Source of the DNA: CAZKWY01 sp964556655
GTDB lineage: Bacteria; Patescibacteriota; Minisyncoccia; Portnoybacterales; UBA2143
Assembly: GCA_964556655.1 (NCBI GenBank)
Contig: CAZKWY010000012.1
Coordinates: 1-23,616, forward strand
DNA length: 23,616 nucleotides
Reading direction: 5' to 3'
Both the position numbers and the translations under genes were made by a program. The notes under the pieces were generated by a model that was given only the letters and a program-made list of their open reading frames with translations, did no database searches and was not told the DNA's origin. Positions 8,072 to 15,692 of the stretch are shown here, in pieces (positions within the stretch are counted from its first letter, which is position 1; the number at the start of each line of letters is the position of its first letter).

Positions 8072-8863
8072 TTAATGCCCTCTTGTCTTTTTTCTAAAAT
8101 AGTTGAAAGTCGGGCTTAAATAAAGTTTAAACTTCGCCATAGTAGTATTTTTATCAATTTCAAATCGCGGCAAGCGATAAAAATCACTTTGTTGAGTTAT
8201 CATTTCTCCACTTCCGCCAAAAGACATCTCCACGCCCATATCTTTTACTATTTTTACTACTCTATCATCTTTTTTGTTTCGAGGATAGGAAGCTATTTTA
8301 AGGCACCTTTCATTAAAAACAATATCTTTCAAAATTAAATTTGCCTTTTTAAGCTCGTCTATTATTTCTCTATCTTTTAAATAAGTCAGGTTGCGATGCG
8401 AATGAAAATGGCTGCCGATACGCCAACCTTGATTCTCTATTTGTTTAATTTCATTTTTATCCATCATGGGAAATTCTCTATCTTTTTCATCCCGACAATA
8501 ATAACTTTTCTTGCCAATATATTTAGAACTGATAAAAATTGTTGCCTTCATTTTAAAATCATTCATAATTGGCCGGGCGATTTCATAATTATCCTTAAAT
8601 CCATCATCAAAAGAAATTATTATCGTTTTTTCTTTATTTTTCTTTTCTAATCTTTGCTTCAGCTCTTCCGGCAAGATTGATTGATAGTCTTTTTCATAAA
8701 GATAACTTATTTGTTTTCTAAATTCGGCTGGCGAAACCGAAAGACGAGAACCGGTATCGCTGATAGAATGATAGAAGATAGCCGGGATAGCTTGGCAGTT
8801 ATAGAATTTATCAATTAATTGACATAATGGCAATATAAGGGCAAAGACAGCTTTTTTAATCAT
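8072..8863 (-). CDS. NodB-family polysaccharide deacetylase (CE4)
   Basis: A 263-residue metal-dependent deacetylase. Motif 1 is IISFDDGFKD (82-91), with catalytic base D86 and metal ligand D87. Motif 2 is GSHFHSHRNL (150-159), with metal ligands H152 and H156. ASYPRNKKD (191-199) stands where the usual FAYPYG of motif 3 would be, so the motif is degenerate but present. An N-terminal hydrophobic stretch (about 5-18, AVFALILPLCQLID) could be a signal anchor, which would place the domain outside the membrane, but it is short. CE4 enzymes remove N- or O-acetyl groups from GlcNAc-containing glycans. The start overlaps the FemAB-like gene by ATGA. A free amine made here could be sulfated or aminoacylated by neighbours (inference). 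Confidence 0.88.
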   Translation of the reverse strand: MIKKAVFALILPLCQLIDKFYNCQAIPAIFYHSISDTGSRLSVSPAEFRKQISYLYEKDYQSILPEELKQRLEKKNKEKTIIISFDDGFKDNYEIARPIMNDFKMKATIFISSKYIGKKSYYCRDEKDREFPMMDKNEIKQIENQGWRIGSHFHSHRNLTYLKDREIIDELKKANLILKDIVFNERCLKIASYPRNKKDDRVVKIVKDMGVEMSFGGSGEMITQQSDFYRLPRFEIDKNTTMAKFKLYLSPTFNYFRKKTRGH

Positions 8864-9633
8864 CCTTTTAAAAATTTAATAATTCCTAATTTAATCTTTA
8901 GCGGTTTTTCAATTAATTTATAAATATAATTTTTATAAGTATAAGTGTTTTCTTCAATAATCCTGCCGCCAAAACCCATTTTAAACTCGGTAATGCCTCT
9001 TTTTTGAGGGTCTTTAAAATTAACCCCGCATAAATCAAGCCAACGATAACCATTGTCTAGGCCGTATTTGCATATCTCCCAAAATATTCTCCGAGAAGCG
9101 CACGAAATTGTCTTATAAAGCTCCCTATCGTTTGTCTCTAATCTTTTAGAAGAGATATTAATAACTCTTAGCGCTTTATCATCTACATTAAAGCATCCAA
9201 CATTGGCAATTATCTGAGAATAATAATAAGAAGAAAAAAATAAAGTTTTGTTATCAAGAAAATAGCTTCTTTTCTCTGGCACTCTACTTTGAGAATACTC
9301 AAAATCATAATAAAGAGAATAGTTTTGCTCAAAATTACTGTCCGGACAGATAAATTCCAACCCTTCTGTTCTCTCTGTTCTATTTATTTTATTCTTGGTC
9401 TGAGAGTTAAAATCCCTAAATATTTCCTCTCTCTTTCTATTCATATTAGCCAAATCAATCAACAAAGTTTTCCTTTTTCTAAGCTCAAAATTTTCTAAGT
9501 CTAAATTATGGTAGGAAATTATTGAAAGCCGGCCATATTTTTTCTTTTGTCTCTCTAAGTCCAACGGGCTTTGAGCATCAAGCAGGATAAACAAAGCGTT
9601 ATTTAAAATAATATGTTTTTTTTCAATAAGCAT
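8860..9633 (-). CDS. FemAB-like / GNAT-superfamily transferase
   Basis: From the ATG at 9633 the protein has 257 residues. The C-terminal half carries the double-GNAT pattern of FemABX and related Acetyltransf_6 proteins: NGYRWLDLCGVNFKDPQKRG (194-213) followed by ITEFKMGFGGRIIE (214-227). SQTKNKINRTERTEG (77-91) resembles the basic helix found in these enzymes. FemX proteins add amino acids from aminoacyl-tRNA to peptidoglycan stem peptides; relatives in sugar clusters acylate amino groups. A longer reading to 9705 would overlap the preceding sulfotransferase gene by 68 bases and adds a basic leader, so I rejected it. The start chosen is 4 bases past that gene's TAG. The stop overlaps the deacetylase start (ATGA), hinting at joint action on an amino sugar. 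Family placement is fairly sure, the substrate unknown. Confidence 0.7.
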   Translation of the reverse strand: MLIEKKHIILNNALFILLDAQSPLDLERQKKKYGRLSIISYHNLDLENFELRKRKTLLIDLANMNRKREEIFRDFNSQTKNKINRTERTEGLEFICPDSNFEQNYSLYYDFEYSQSRVPEKRSYFLDNKTLFFSSYYYSQIIANVGCFNVDDKALRVINISSKRLETNDRELYKTISCASRRIFWEICKYGLDNGYRWLDLCGVNFKDPQKRGITEFKMGFGGRIIEENTYTYKNYIYKLIEKPLKIKLGIIKFLKG

Positions 9634-9637
9634 AATT

Positions 9638-10483
9638 CTAATAACCAAAATACCAGTTACAATCATCAATGGCTTCTTCTTTGATCTTTTTTTGAATATA
9701 AACAATATCAGAATCGCTTAAATAGTCCTTATAGCCACCAACTTTTCCTTTTCTTGTCTTAAATGATTCTTCGCTGTTTGCCTTGCCCGGCTTAAGAATA
9801 GACTCATTAAAACTGCCTTCTTTCTCTTTTTTTCTCATTTTGTCAAAAGAAGCGAACAATACTGATTTCTTGATAATACCTTTATCAATACCCCTTATTC
9901 CGCAAAAAGTCAATATTTTCTTTAGCTGACTGAAAGGATCTTGATGAATGTCTTCGTAGCGAACAACTAGAAAATCTAAAGGAATATTTTTATTCCTATG
10001 CCACAGATTGTAAAAAGCAATAACCTTTTTTGCCCCCCATTTTTCGTCCCTAATAAATTGGCTGATCGTTCCCTGATATATTTTATTTCTCTGAGTAGCC
10101 TGAAAATAATTAGAGACTAAAACATCCCTTATATCCCTAACAAGAAAAACAACCTTTTTTCCTTGATATTTTTTTCTATTAAAAGAAAGATGAGAATAAG
10201 GTATGGCTTCCATCAAAGAAGATTTATCATGGGTGAAAAGCATTGTCGGCAGGCCAGCTTTTTTGGTCAGTTGGTAAATCTCCAGCATTAAATTATCGCT
10301 TACCCCATATTTTTGGCAGAAGTATTTTCCTAAAAGAACCCTCAACCATGTCCGACCGGCTTTAGGAAAAGAAACAACATAAATATCCGCTTCCCTTAAA
10401 TATTCGTTTTTTAGATAGAGAAAGAACCTGTTAAAATTATCCGGTAAAATTTTTATTTGTCTAAAAAAATCTTTTATTTTCAT
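9638..10483 (-). CDS. PAPS-dependent sulfotransferase, cytosolic-SULT/Sulfotransfer_1 type
   Basis: From the ATG at 10483 the protein has 281 residues and is the most canonical sulfotransferase of the five. The 5'-PSB loop is VSFPKAGRTWLRVLL (37-51). The 3'-PB motif is VFLVRDIRDVLVSNYF (112-127), with R116 and S124. The C-terminal PAPS-binding RKGKVGGYKDYL (244-255) matches the RKGxxGDWK motif of animal and plant SULTs. H85 in LFTHDK is a good candidate for the catalytic base. VVRYEDIHQDP (173-183) is another family hallmark. A TTG at 10495 in frame would overlap the upstream gene as TTGA; the ATG with GAG upstream is preferred. It lies between the flippase-like gene and the FemAB-like gene. 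The acceptor is unknown. Confidence 0.92.
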   Translation of the reverse strand: MKIKDFFRQIKILPDNFNRFFLYLKNEYLREADIYVVSFPKAGRTWLRVLLGKYFCQKYGVSDNLMLEIYQLTKKAGLPTMLFTHDKSSLMEAIPYSHLSFNRKKYQGKKVVFLVRDIRDVLVSNYFQATQRNKIYQGTISQFIRDEKWGAKKVIAFYNLWHRNKNIPLDFLVVRYEDIHQDPFSQLKKILTFCGIRGIDKGIIKKSVLFASFDKMRKKEKEGSFNESILKPGKANSEESFKTRKGKVGGYKDYLSDSDIVYIQKKIKEEAIDDCNWYFGY

Positions 10484-10491
10484 TTTTAATC

Positions 10492-11457
10492 TCAATTAAC
10501 TATTGTCTTGTTGCCGCCTTTGAGATAATCAATTAAATAGACTAATAAGAATAACCCTAATTGAGTAAGAAGATGCCAAATCCGAGCCAAAAAAGAAATT
10601 AAGATGGAGACAGGCAGGGTTAGAAAGGAACGCAAGAAAACCACCAACATGCCTTCTTTAACGCCTAAGCCGCTTGGAGTAAAAACAGCCACTACGCCTA
10701 AGGCCGTAGACAAGGCAAAGGCGCCAACTATAGCCGGCATTTGACTGAAAGAAACTGCCGTAATTGATTTTACAAACCAAAAAAAAGCAAAGGCGCGAAT
10801 AAAAGAGCTCGCCAAATAGAGCGAAGTAATTTTTATTACATTCTGATAAGAGATAAAATTCTCTTTTGCTATTTCTATTTTTTTAAACCTTTTCAATAGA
10901 GAATTAAACAGAAAATAAAAAATTTTAGGATGAACCACTATAAAAATAACCACCATTACCGCTAAAGAAATATAGTAATAAAAATGGCTAATATTGCCCA
11001 AGGAAAAGGAGATAAAGACAAGGCCGAGAGTAAAAGTAGCAGCCAGAGAAAGAACGCTGTTGAGCAATGAGCCAGCCAACAAATTCTTTTTTGACGCACT
11101 GCTTTCTTTTATCAAATAGATTTTACCCAAAATAGGCCAGATTTTCCCGGGTAAATACCGGCTTATTTCTGAAGTAAGATAAATTTTGATGACCTGCCAA
11201 AAAGACAGGCGAAGAGCAGGCTCCAGTATCTTTAAAATCAGCTGCCAGATATAAGTCATACTGACAAAACCTAAAGCCAGCAAAAAAGAAGAAAGCAATA
11301 GGTAAAAGTAGTTAAAAGAAAATTGATAATCTTTAATCTGCTGCCAATTATCTAATAACTGCTTAGCTAAAAAGAATATAATTAAAAAGACAATTAAATA
11401 AGAAAGAGTTTTCCAGACTTTATTTCTTTTTTGCGCTGATTTATGATAATTTTTCAT
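10492..11457 (-). CDS. LPG-synthase-TM / UPF0104 family integral membrane protein (flippase-like)
   Basis: A 321-residue protein with about seven or eight predicted hydrophobic helices, starting near residues 18-32, 48-72, 126-150 and 160-177. The family signatures are present: EISRYLPGKIWPILGK (97-112) and FTPSGLGVKEGMLVVFLR (259-276). This is the membrane domain shared by MprF and stand-alone proteins (AglD C-terminal type), often found next to DPM1-like GT2 enzymes and thought to help move lipid-linked substrates across the membrane. A GtrB-like GT2 and a GT-C protein lie just upstream in the operon, which supports that role. The gene starts 34 bases downstream (in its own direction) of the hairpin at 11491-11515, so its expression may depend on read-through. 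Its transported lipid is not known. Confidence 0.85.
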   Translation of the reverse strand: MKNYHKSAQKRNKVWKTLSYLIVFLIIFFLAKQLLDNWQQIKDYQFSFNYFYLLLSSFLLALGFVSMTYIWQLILKILEPALRLSFWQVIKIYLTSEISRYLPGKIWPILGKIYLIKESSASKKNLLAGSLLNSVLSLAATFTLGLVFISFSLGNISHFYYYISLAVMVVIFIVVHPKIFYFLFNSLLKRFKKIEIAKENFISYQNVIKITSLYLASSFIRAFAFFWFVKSITAVSFSQMPAIVGAFALSTALGVVAVFTPSGLGVKEGMLVVFLRSFLTLPVSILISFLARIWHLLTQLGLFLLVYLIDYLKGGNKTIVN

Positions 11458-11480
11458 TCAGTTAATAGCAAAGTTTACCA

Positions 11481-11515
11481 GACGAAAAAAATTTGAGAAA
11501 TCCGATTTCTCAAAT
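11481..11515 (-). terminator. Hairpin plus T-tract: internal terminator or attenuator
   Basis: Bases 11491-11501 and 11505-11515 are perfect 11-bp inverted copies (ATTTGAGAAAT / ATTTCTCAAAT) around a CCG loop. Read on the minus strand, the hairpin is followed by a T-tract, then CGTC (11490-11481). It lies just after the sulfotransferase gene ending at 11530 and before the membrane gene starting at 11457, in the only sizeable gap (72 bases) inside the operon. The shape is that of a Rho-independent terminator, but the stem is AT-rich, so partial termination is more likely than a full stop. Confidence 0.6.
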
Positions 11516-11529
11516 GGCTTCCTAAAGGA

Positions 11530-12474
11530 CTAGGTTTTATTACAAATAATATTATAGCCATTGGCCTCCATTTCGCTCCCACAAATTTCTTTAAAGGCGT
11601 CCATTTCTTTCTTATTCCATTTCGACCAATGAGGAAATTTGTAATCTGGTGAAATATTTTTTGGTTCTTTTGCATATTTCTTCCAAATATCCCCGCTTAC
11701 TTCAATATTTAAATAGTCTAACAGTTGCTTTTTAAAATAATCATAATCGCTAATTAACTTTTCAAACTGGAGTGTATGTCCTATCTGTTCTCTTAAGTAG
11801 CGATTATCCGCCTGCCACCACCAACAAACTTTCTCAAAACGATCCATTTTTTCCCATTGGCGCCGATAAGGAGAGCCCAAGGGAGGCTTAATAAAACCCA
11901 GTAAAGGATCTTTTGAGCTAAAGTTTGACCTAGTCATAATTGAGCGCACCACCTCACGGCCATCCCTAACTAGATGAAAAAATTTCGCTTCTGGAAAAGT
12001 TTTTTGGAGGGCGGCGCAGTGCCTTCTTAGAAAGGGATTGATTTCCCCATAAGCTGAAAAAGAATACTTCTTTGTCCGCCAATAAATTTCCTGCCACCGA
12101 AAGTTATTAATATAGCTCTCGGCATATTTCTCAAACTGGAGAGCCTTGGGATATGCCCAATAATCATCTACGATTGCCTCATGAGCAATTAAAGCGGAAG
12201 AAACTTCTTCATTTAAAAAATTGGCTAGGAAGGTTGTCCCTGATCTAATTACCCCGAAACCGAAAAAAATATTTTTTTCCTTGTACCAAGCTTCTATTTC
12301 CTTTTCTTTGCCTTTAGTGTAAAAGTCAACTTTTCTTCGATGCCTCCAACAAAGAAAAGAAAGGATAATTCTAACAAAAAATCTCCAGCCAGGAATAGAA
12401 AAAGGCATCTTGTGATAAATCCTTCTTATTTTAGTAGAAAAACGATATTTAATTTTCGGCTTTTTCTCCGGCAT
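11530..12474 (-). CDS. Sulfotransferase family protein (RSGTT type)
   Basis: A 314-residue protein with a basic N-terminal region of about 68 residues that includes a hydrophobic patch (about 30-44). The catalytic domain follows. The 5'-PSB loop is GFGVIRSGTTFLANFL (72-87), and the 3'-PB motif is FFHLVRDGREVVRSIM (165-180), with R170 and S178. E144 in AYGEINPFLRRH is a candidate catalytic base. After the 3'-PB motif, a Trp-rich helix (VCWWWQADNRYLREQ) resembles bacterial Sulfotransfer_3 proteins. The ATG lies 3 bases after the GT2 gene's TAA. Position between the lipid-linked sugar genes suggests a membrane-associated acceptor. The family is secure, the acceptor unknown. The hairpin at 11481-11515 follows directly and could mark the end of a transcription subunit. 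Confidence 0.86.
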   Translation of the reverse strand: MPEKKPKIKYRFSTKIRRIYHKMPFSIPGWRFFVRIILSFLCWRHRRKVDFYTKGKEKEIEAWYKEKNIFFGFGVIRSGTTFLANFLNEEVSSALIAHEAIVDDYWAYPKALQFEKYAESYINNFRWQEIYWRTKKYSFSAYGEINPFLRRHCAALQKTFPEAKFFHLVRDGREVVRSIMTRSNFSSKDPLLGFIKPPLGSPYRRQWEKMDRFEKVCWWWQADNRYLREQIGHTLQFEKLISDYDYFKKQLLDYLNIEVSGDIWKKYAKEPKNISPDYKFPHWSKWNKKEMDAFKEICGSEMEANGYNIICNKT

Positions 12475-12477
12475 AAA

Positions 12478-13356
12478 TTATTTCCCCGCTTCCCTTCTTA
12501 AAGAAGCGATCTGATCGGCAATCAAGCCGAAAAAAAAGAAAATTAAAGAAGAAATCAGAAAAAGAACGGTGTTATCGTTAATGTTAGAGACAATAAATAA
12601 ATCTCTTGCTAAAGAAACAAGCCCGCCAGCTAAGAAGAAAGATCCTATTGGCACAAAAATGCGCAAAGGAGAAAAAAGCATAATCATACGAATTACCAGA
12701 TTAAGAGCGTTAAAACCGTCCCTTAGCTTTAGGGTGCTCTTACCTTCCCTTTTGCCTATCTTGATAGGAACATATTTAATGCTATAGCCCTCTTTAATAA
12801 GAACTAAGGTCAAAGTAGTGCTTAAAGAAAAACCTTTAGGATAAAGATGGGCAAATTTTTTAAAGCATTTTCTTCTAACTAGACGCAGGCCAGAATTAAG
12901 ATCGGGGATTTTAAAGCTGACTAAATAGCTAGCCAATAAATTAATAATTTTTTTTCCGGGCTGGCGCAAAGGAGGGCCTTGGTATCCCCTCCTAGCTCCA
13001 ACAACCATATCAAAGCTTTCCTTGGCTTGAATTAGCTTTATCATTTCTTCCGGCTCATGCTGGCCATCGCCGTCATAAAAGATTAAAAATTCTCCCTTGG
13101 CTTTTTTAGCGCCTAATTTTAAAGCAGAACCATATCCTTTGTTGTAGGGATGCCTAAAAGAGCGTACCCCTTTGATAAAGCTAACAATTTCATTTGACTG
13201 GTCAGTAGAGCCATCGTCAACAATAATTATTTCAAATTCGCCCGCTGATAAATTTCTTTCTAAAAAATCAGACAACGCCAAAACAACTTTTTGGATGGCC
13301 TTGCCCTCATTAAAAACTGGTATGATAATGCTGTATTTAATTCTTTTTTCTGGCAT
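12478..13356 (-). CDS. GT2 glycosyltransferase, DPM1/GtrB/ArnC-like, with C-terminal membrane helices
   Basis: A 292-residue GT-A enzyme that probably transfers a sugar from a nucleotide donor to polyprenyl phosphate on the cytoplasmic face. Motifs are IIPVFNE (11-17), VDDGSTD (46-52), RHPYNKGYGSALKLGAKKAK (68-87), FYDGDGQHEP with the metal-binding DGD (93-102), and PDLNSGLRLVRR (151-162), all diagnostic of the polyprenyl-phosphate glycosyltransferase branch. Two hydrophobic helices at about 228-248 and 260-282 match the GtrB/ArnC layout. Its start overlaps the GT-C gene by 20 bases, which links the maker of the lipid-linked sugar with the enzyme that probably uses it. The donor sugar is not readable from the sequence. 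Confidence 0.9.
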   Translation of the reverse strand: MPEKRIKYSIIIPVFNEGKAIQKVVLALSDFLERNLSAGEFEIIIVDDGSTDQSNEIVSFIKGVRSFRHPYNKGYGSALKLGAKKAKGEFLIFYDGDGQHEPEEMIKLIQAKESFDMVVGARRGYQGPPLRQPGKKIINLLASYLVSFKIPDLNSGLRLVRRKCFKKFAHLYPKGFSLSTTLTLVLIKEGYSIKYVPIKIGKREGKSTLKLRDGFNALNLVIRMIMLFSPLRIFVPIGSFFLAGGLVSLARDLFIVSNINDNTVLFLISSLIFFFFGLIADQIASLRREAGK

Positions 13357-14524
13357 AAGAATTAAGGGATAAAAATAATTGCTCCACGCCTAAAAAAGCA
13401 AAAATAAAAATGATTGGTATGGCAGGCAGAAAATATCTTGGGTTGCGAAAAGTAGGCTCTAAAAAAGAAATAAAGAAAACATTAAAAAATAGGTAGCCCG
13501 TCAGTACTATACCGCCGACTGTCTTGCTGCCTTTGATTGCCCGATAGATGCCTATTCCGATTATCAAAAGACAGAAAAGCATCACTAGAAGCAACAAAGG
13601 GCTGTATTCTAAAGGATACGTAATTAGCCTTAATGGATACTGCCAGCTAATCATCGGGATTATTTCTTGGGTGTCAATATCTACTTTTTCTAACCCATAT
13701 GTTGCTTTAGAAACAGAATCGTTGGCTCGCCAGTTGATATACAATTGCCATAAAATCAAAGGGGCAGCACCAAGCAAAAAATAAAAAGCTTTTTTAAAAC
13801 GAACAAAAATCCATAATATTAATGAGTAAAACGGGATAATAACAGCATTAGGCAGACGAGTAACTACTGCCCAGCTAGAAATAATCCCCAGTAAAAGAGC
13901 CGATAAAATCTTATCTCTTTTATCTTTTAAAATCTTTAAAAGCAGCAATAAAGAAGCAAGCATTAGAACCATCGACAGAGCATCAGAGAAAACACCCAAA
14001 AACATAAGTTGCTTAAACCTTCTAACAGTAAACCTGGCAATCAAGGCATTGTCTTTGGCAAAAAAATGGAAGAAATAATAAAAAAGGTAAGGATAAATTA
14101 AAAAAAGAGCGGAAATAATCAGAGCCTTATACTTTTTGACCAAAACTGACTTGGCCAAAAAATATATTAAAATCACGGCTAAGCTATATAAAAAAACACC
14201 CTGAAAAATATTAACTGCTTTAGCTATCTCGTCGATGGAATCTGCTTGAAATAAAACGATAAAAGGAGCCAGCAAAAGAGAAAAGCCAATAGGATGGGCG
14301 CCAGGTAAAAAATCATTAGCCAAAAGAGATTTAGCTGACTTGAAATAACTATAGGAATCGCCGCCCTGGCCAGCCCACCATTTCTCTTGCAATTGTCCGA
14401 TATTTGTTGGCGGAATATCATTAAGCGCTAAAAAAAGACAAAAAAATCTAATCAATATAACTATAATCAATAGAAAAAAGAAAAGCTTTCCAAAAGCCCT
14501 GATTCCTGACAAGTTGCTATTCAT
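13337..14524 (-). CDS. GT-C-like multi-pass membrane glycosyltransferase (PMT/ArnT superfamily)
   Basis: A 395-residue protein with around ten hydrophobic helices from residue 12 to the C-terminus. After the first helix comes an outward loop, WWAGQGGDSYSYFKSAKSLL (49-68). Its acidic residue D56 fits the conserved Asp of the first external loop of GT-C enzymes, and AHPIGFSLLLAPF (76-88) matches the following helix. NPRYFLPAIPIIFIFAFLG near the C-terminus is also typical. Such enzymes take a sugar from a polyprenyl-phosphate carrier and add it on the outer face of the membrane. The adjacent GtrB-like GT2 overlaps it by 20 bases and is a natural donor maker. Its start overlaps the GT4 gene as ATGA. 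It could instead be a Wzy-like polymerase, but the pattern favours GT-C. Confidence 0.75.
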   Translation of the reverse strand: MNSNLSGIRAFGKLFFFLLIIVILIRFFCLFLALNDIPPTNIGQLQEKWWAGQGGDSYSYFKSAKSLLANDFLPGAHPIGFSLLLAPFIVLFQADSIDEIAKAVNIFQGVFLYSLAVILIYFLAKSVLVKKYKALIISALFLIYPYLFYYFFHFFAKDNALIARFTVRRFKQLMFLGVFSDALSMVLMLASLLLLLKILKDKRDKILSALLLGIISSWAVVTRLPNAVIIPFYSLILWIFVRFKKAFYFLLGAAPLILWQLYINWRANDSVSKATYGLEKVDIDTQEIIPMISWQYPLRLITYPLEYSPLLLLVMLFCLLIIGIGIYRAIKGSKTVGGIVLTGYLFFNVFFISFLEPTFRNPRYFLPAIPIIFIFAFLGVEQLFLSLNSYARKKN

Positions 14525-15675
14525 AGAGAGATAAAACTTAAAATTTTATTAGCCCTTCTGTGCCAGCTATAATTCTTGACTTTTTGATAAGCCTGTTGAG
14601 AAATTTTATCACATAAATCAGGGCTGTTCAACGCTTTCTCGATCCCTTTAGCTAGGCTTTCTGGATCTGATGAACGAACTAAAATAGCAGTGTTTTCATC
14701 AAGAACCTCTCTAATTGAAGGCAAATTAGAAACAATAATAGGTCTTTTGCTAGCCATATACTCAAACATTTTTAAAGGAGACATATAGTAGGAATAATGA
14801 TTGCTAGACGGAAAAGGCATAACGAGAGAATCAACCGCTTTTTGAAAAAGAGCTAATTTATCTAAACTAATCCTTTCTCTAAATTCCACCAACTCTTTAA
14901 CTCCTAATTCTGCTGCTTTTTGTTGGTAATTATAGGCCTCTTGCTGGCTGCCACCCACTGCAACAAATAAAATATTATTTGTTTCTTGTTTATTTCTTAA
15001 AATCTCCAGCGCCAACAAAACGTCATCTAGCCCCTTTTCTTTCCCCATTGTTTTAAAACTGCCTGTATACCCAATAATTCTTTTTCCTTGTGGCAAATTA
15101 ATCCTCTCTCTAGCCTCGTCTTTCTCTATGCTCAAGTCAAACTTATCTAAATCGACGCCGTCAGGACAAACCGAAATATAGTCTCCCTTAAAATTATTTT
15201 TTATTAATAACTTTCTTAAGTAATTGGTCACAACAATTATCTTGCTGCCCTTTAAAAAAAACTTAAACCAATTATTTTTTTTACTAGGCCAGCGATGAAC
15301 TTCACAAATAGTCTGATATTTTCTTTTATTAAAAAGCCAAGCTATTTCTGAATTGCGGCTATAAATAAATGCTCTTTTAGAAGGCTTAGTAAAAACCAAT
15401 CTAATCAGAAAAAAGAAACTTTGAAGATAAATGCTCAGACCAAAAAGATAACGATAATAGGGGACGAAATCAAAAGAATAAATATACCTAACTTTAAAAT
15501 TATCTTCTAAATCGTAAAAAGAAAATAGATCTTGTTTGATATGATTTTTTCTGGTCGGCAACCATAATTCTACTTCTGCGCCAGAACGAGAAAATTCCTC
15601 GCACATTTTTGAAATTTGATAACCGTGCGCTTTTTCAGTTGGCATTCTCGCGTTAACGATATAAATTAATTTCAT
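14521..15675 (-). CDS. GT4-family glycosyltransferase
   Basis: From the ATG at 15675 the protein has 384 residues, and begins MKLIYIVNARMPTEKAHGYQ, a pattern seen in many EPS GT4 enzymes. The donor domain includes PDGVDLDKF (171-179) and IIGYTGSFKTMGKEKGLDDVL (around 200-220), with MSPLKMFEYMASKRPIIVSN (298-317) at the nucleotide-sugar site. The second Glu of the E-x7-E motif is present (E305), but the first is replaced, as in a known branch that carries SPLKxFEYM. A TTG two codons earlier (15681) is possible but less likely. Its stop overlaps the GT-C gene start. It probably adds one sugar to the lipid-linked oligosaccharide; the linkage is unknown. Confidence 0.88.
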   Translation of the reverse strand: MKLIYIVNARMPTEKAHGYQISKMCEEFSRSGAEVELWLPTRKNHIKQDLFSFYDLEDNFKVRYIYSFDFVPYYRYLFGLSIYLQSFFFLIRLVFTKPSKRAFIYSRNSEIAWLFNKRKYQTICEVHRWPSKKNNWFKFFLKGSKIIVVTNYLRKLLIKNNFKGDYISVCPDGVDLDKFDLSIEKDEARERINLPQGKRIIGYTGSFKTMGKEKGLDDVLLALEILRNKQETNNILFVAVGGSQQEAYNYQQKAAELGVKELVEFRERISLDKLALFQKAVDSLVMPFPSSNHYSYYMSPLKMFEYMASKRPIIVSNLPSIREVLDENTAILVRSSDPESLAKGIEKALNSPDLCDKISQQAYQKVKNYSWHRRANKILSFISL

Positions 15676-15692
15676 AAACAAAAATTAAACTT

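Noticed and set aside
9634..9705. N-terminal extension of the FemAB-like protein to 9705
   Set aside because: It would overlap the preceding sulfotransferase gene by 68 bases. The ATG at 9633, four bases after that gene's stop, gives normal spacing and a typical length.
11475..11675. Minus-strand frame of 66 codons over the end of a sulfotransferase gene and the hairpin
   Set aside because: It is a shifted copy of the sulfotransferase C-terminus and crosses the terminator-like hairpin; no independent start signal.
12440..13356. Similar N-termini (MPEK...IKY) of the sulfotransferase at 11530-12474 and the GT2 at 12478-13356
   Set aside because: The likeness stops after about ten Lys-rich residues and the proteins belong to different folds, so a duplicated start region is possible but coincidence is simpler.
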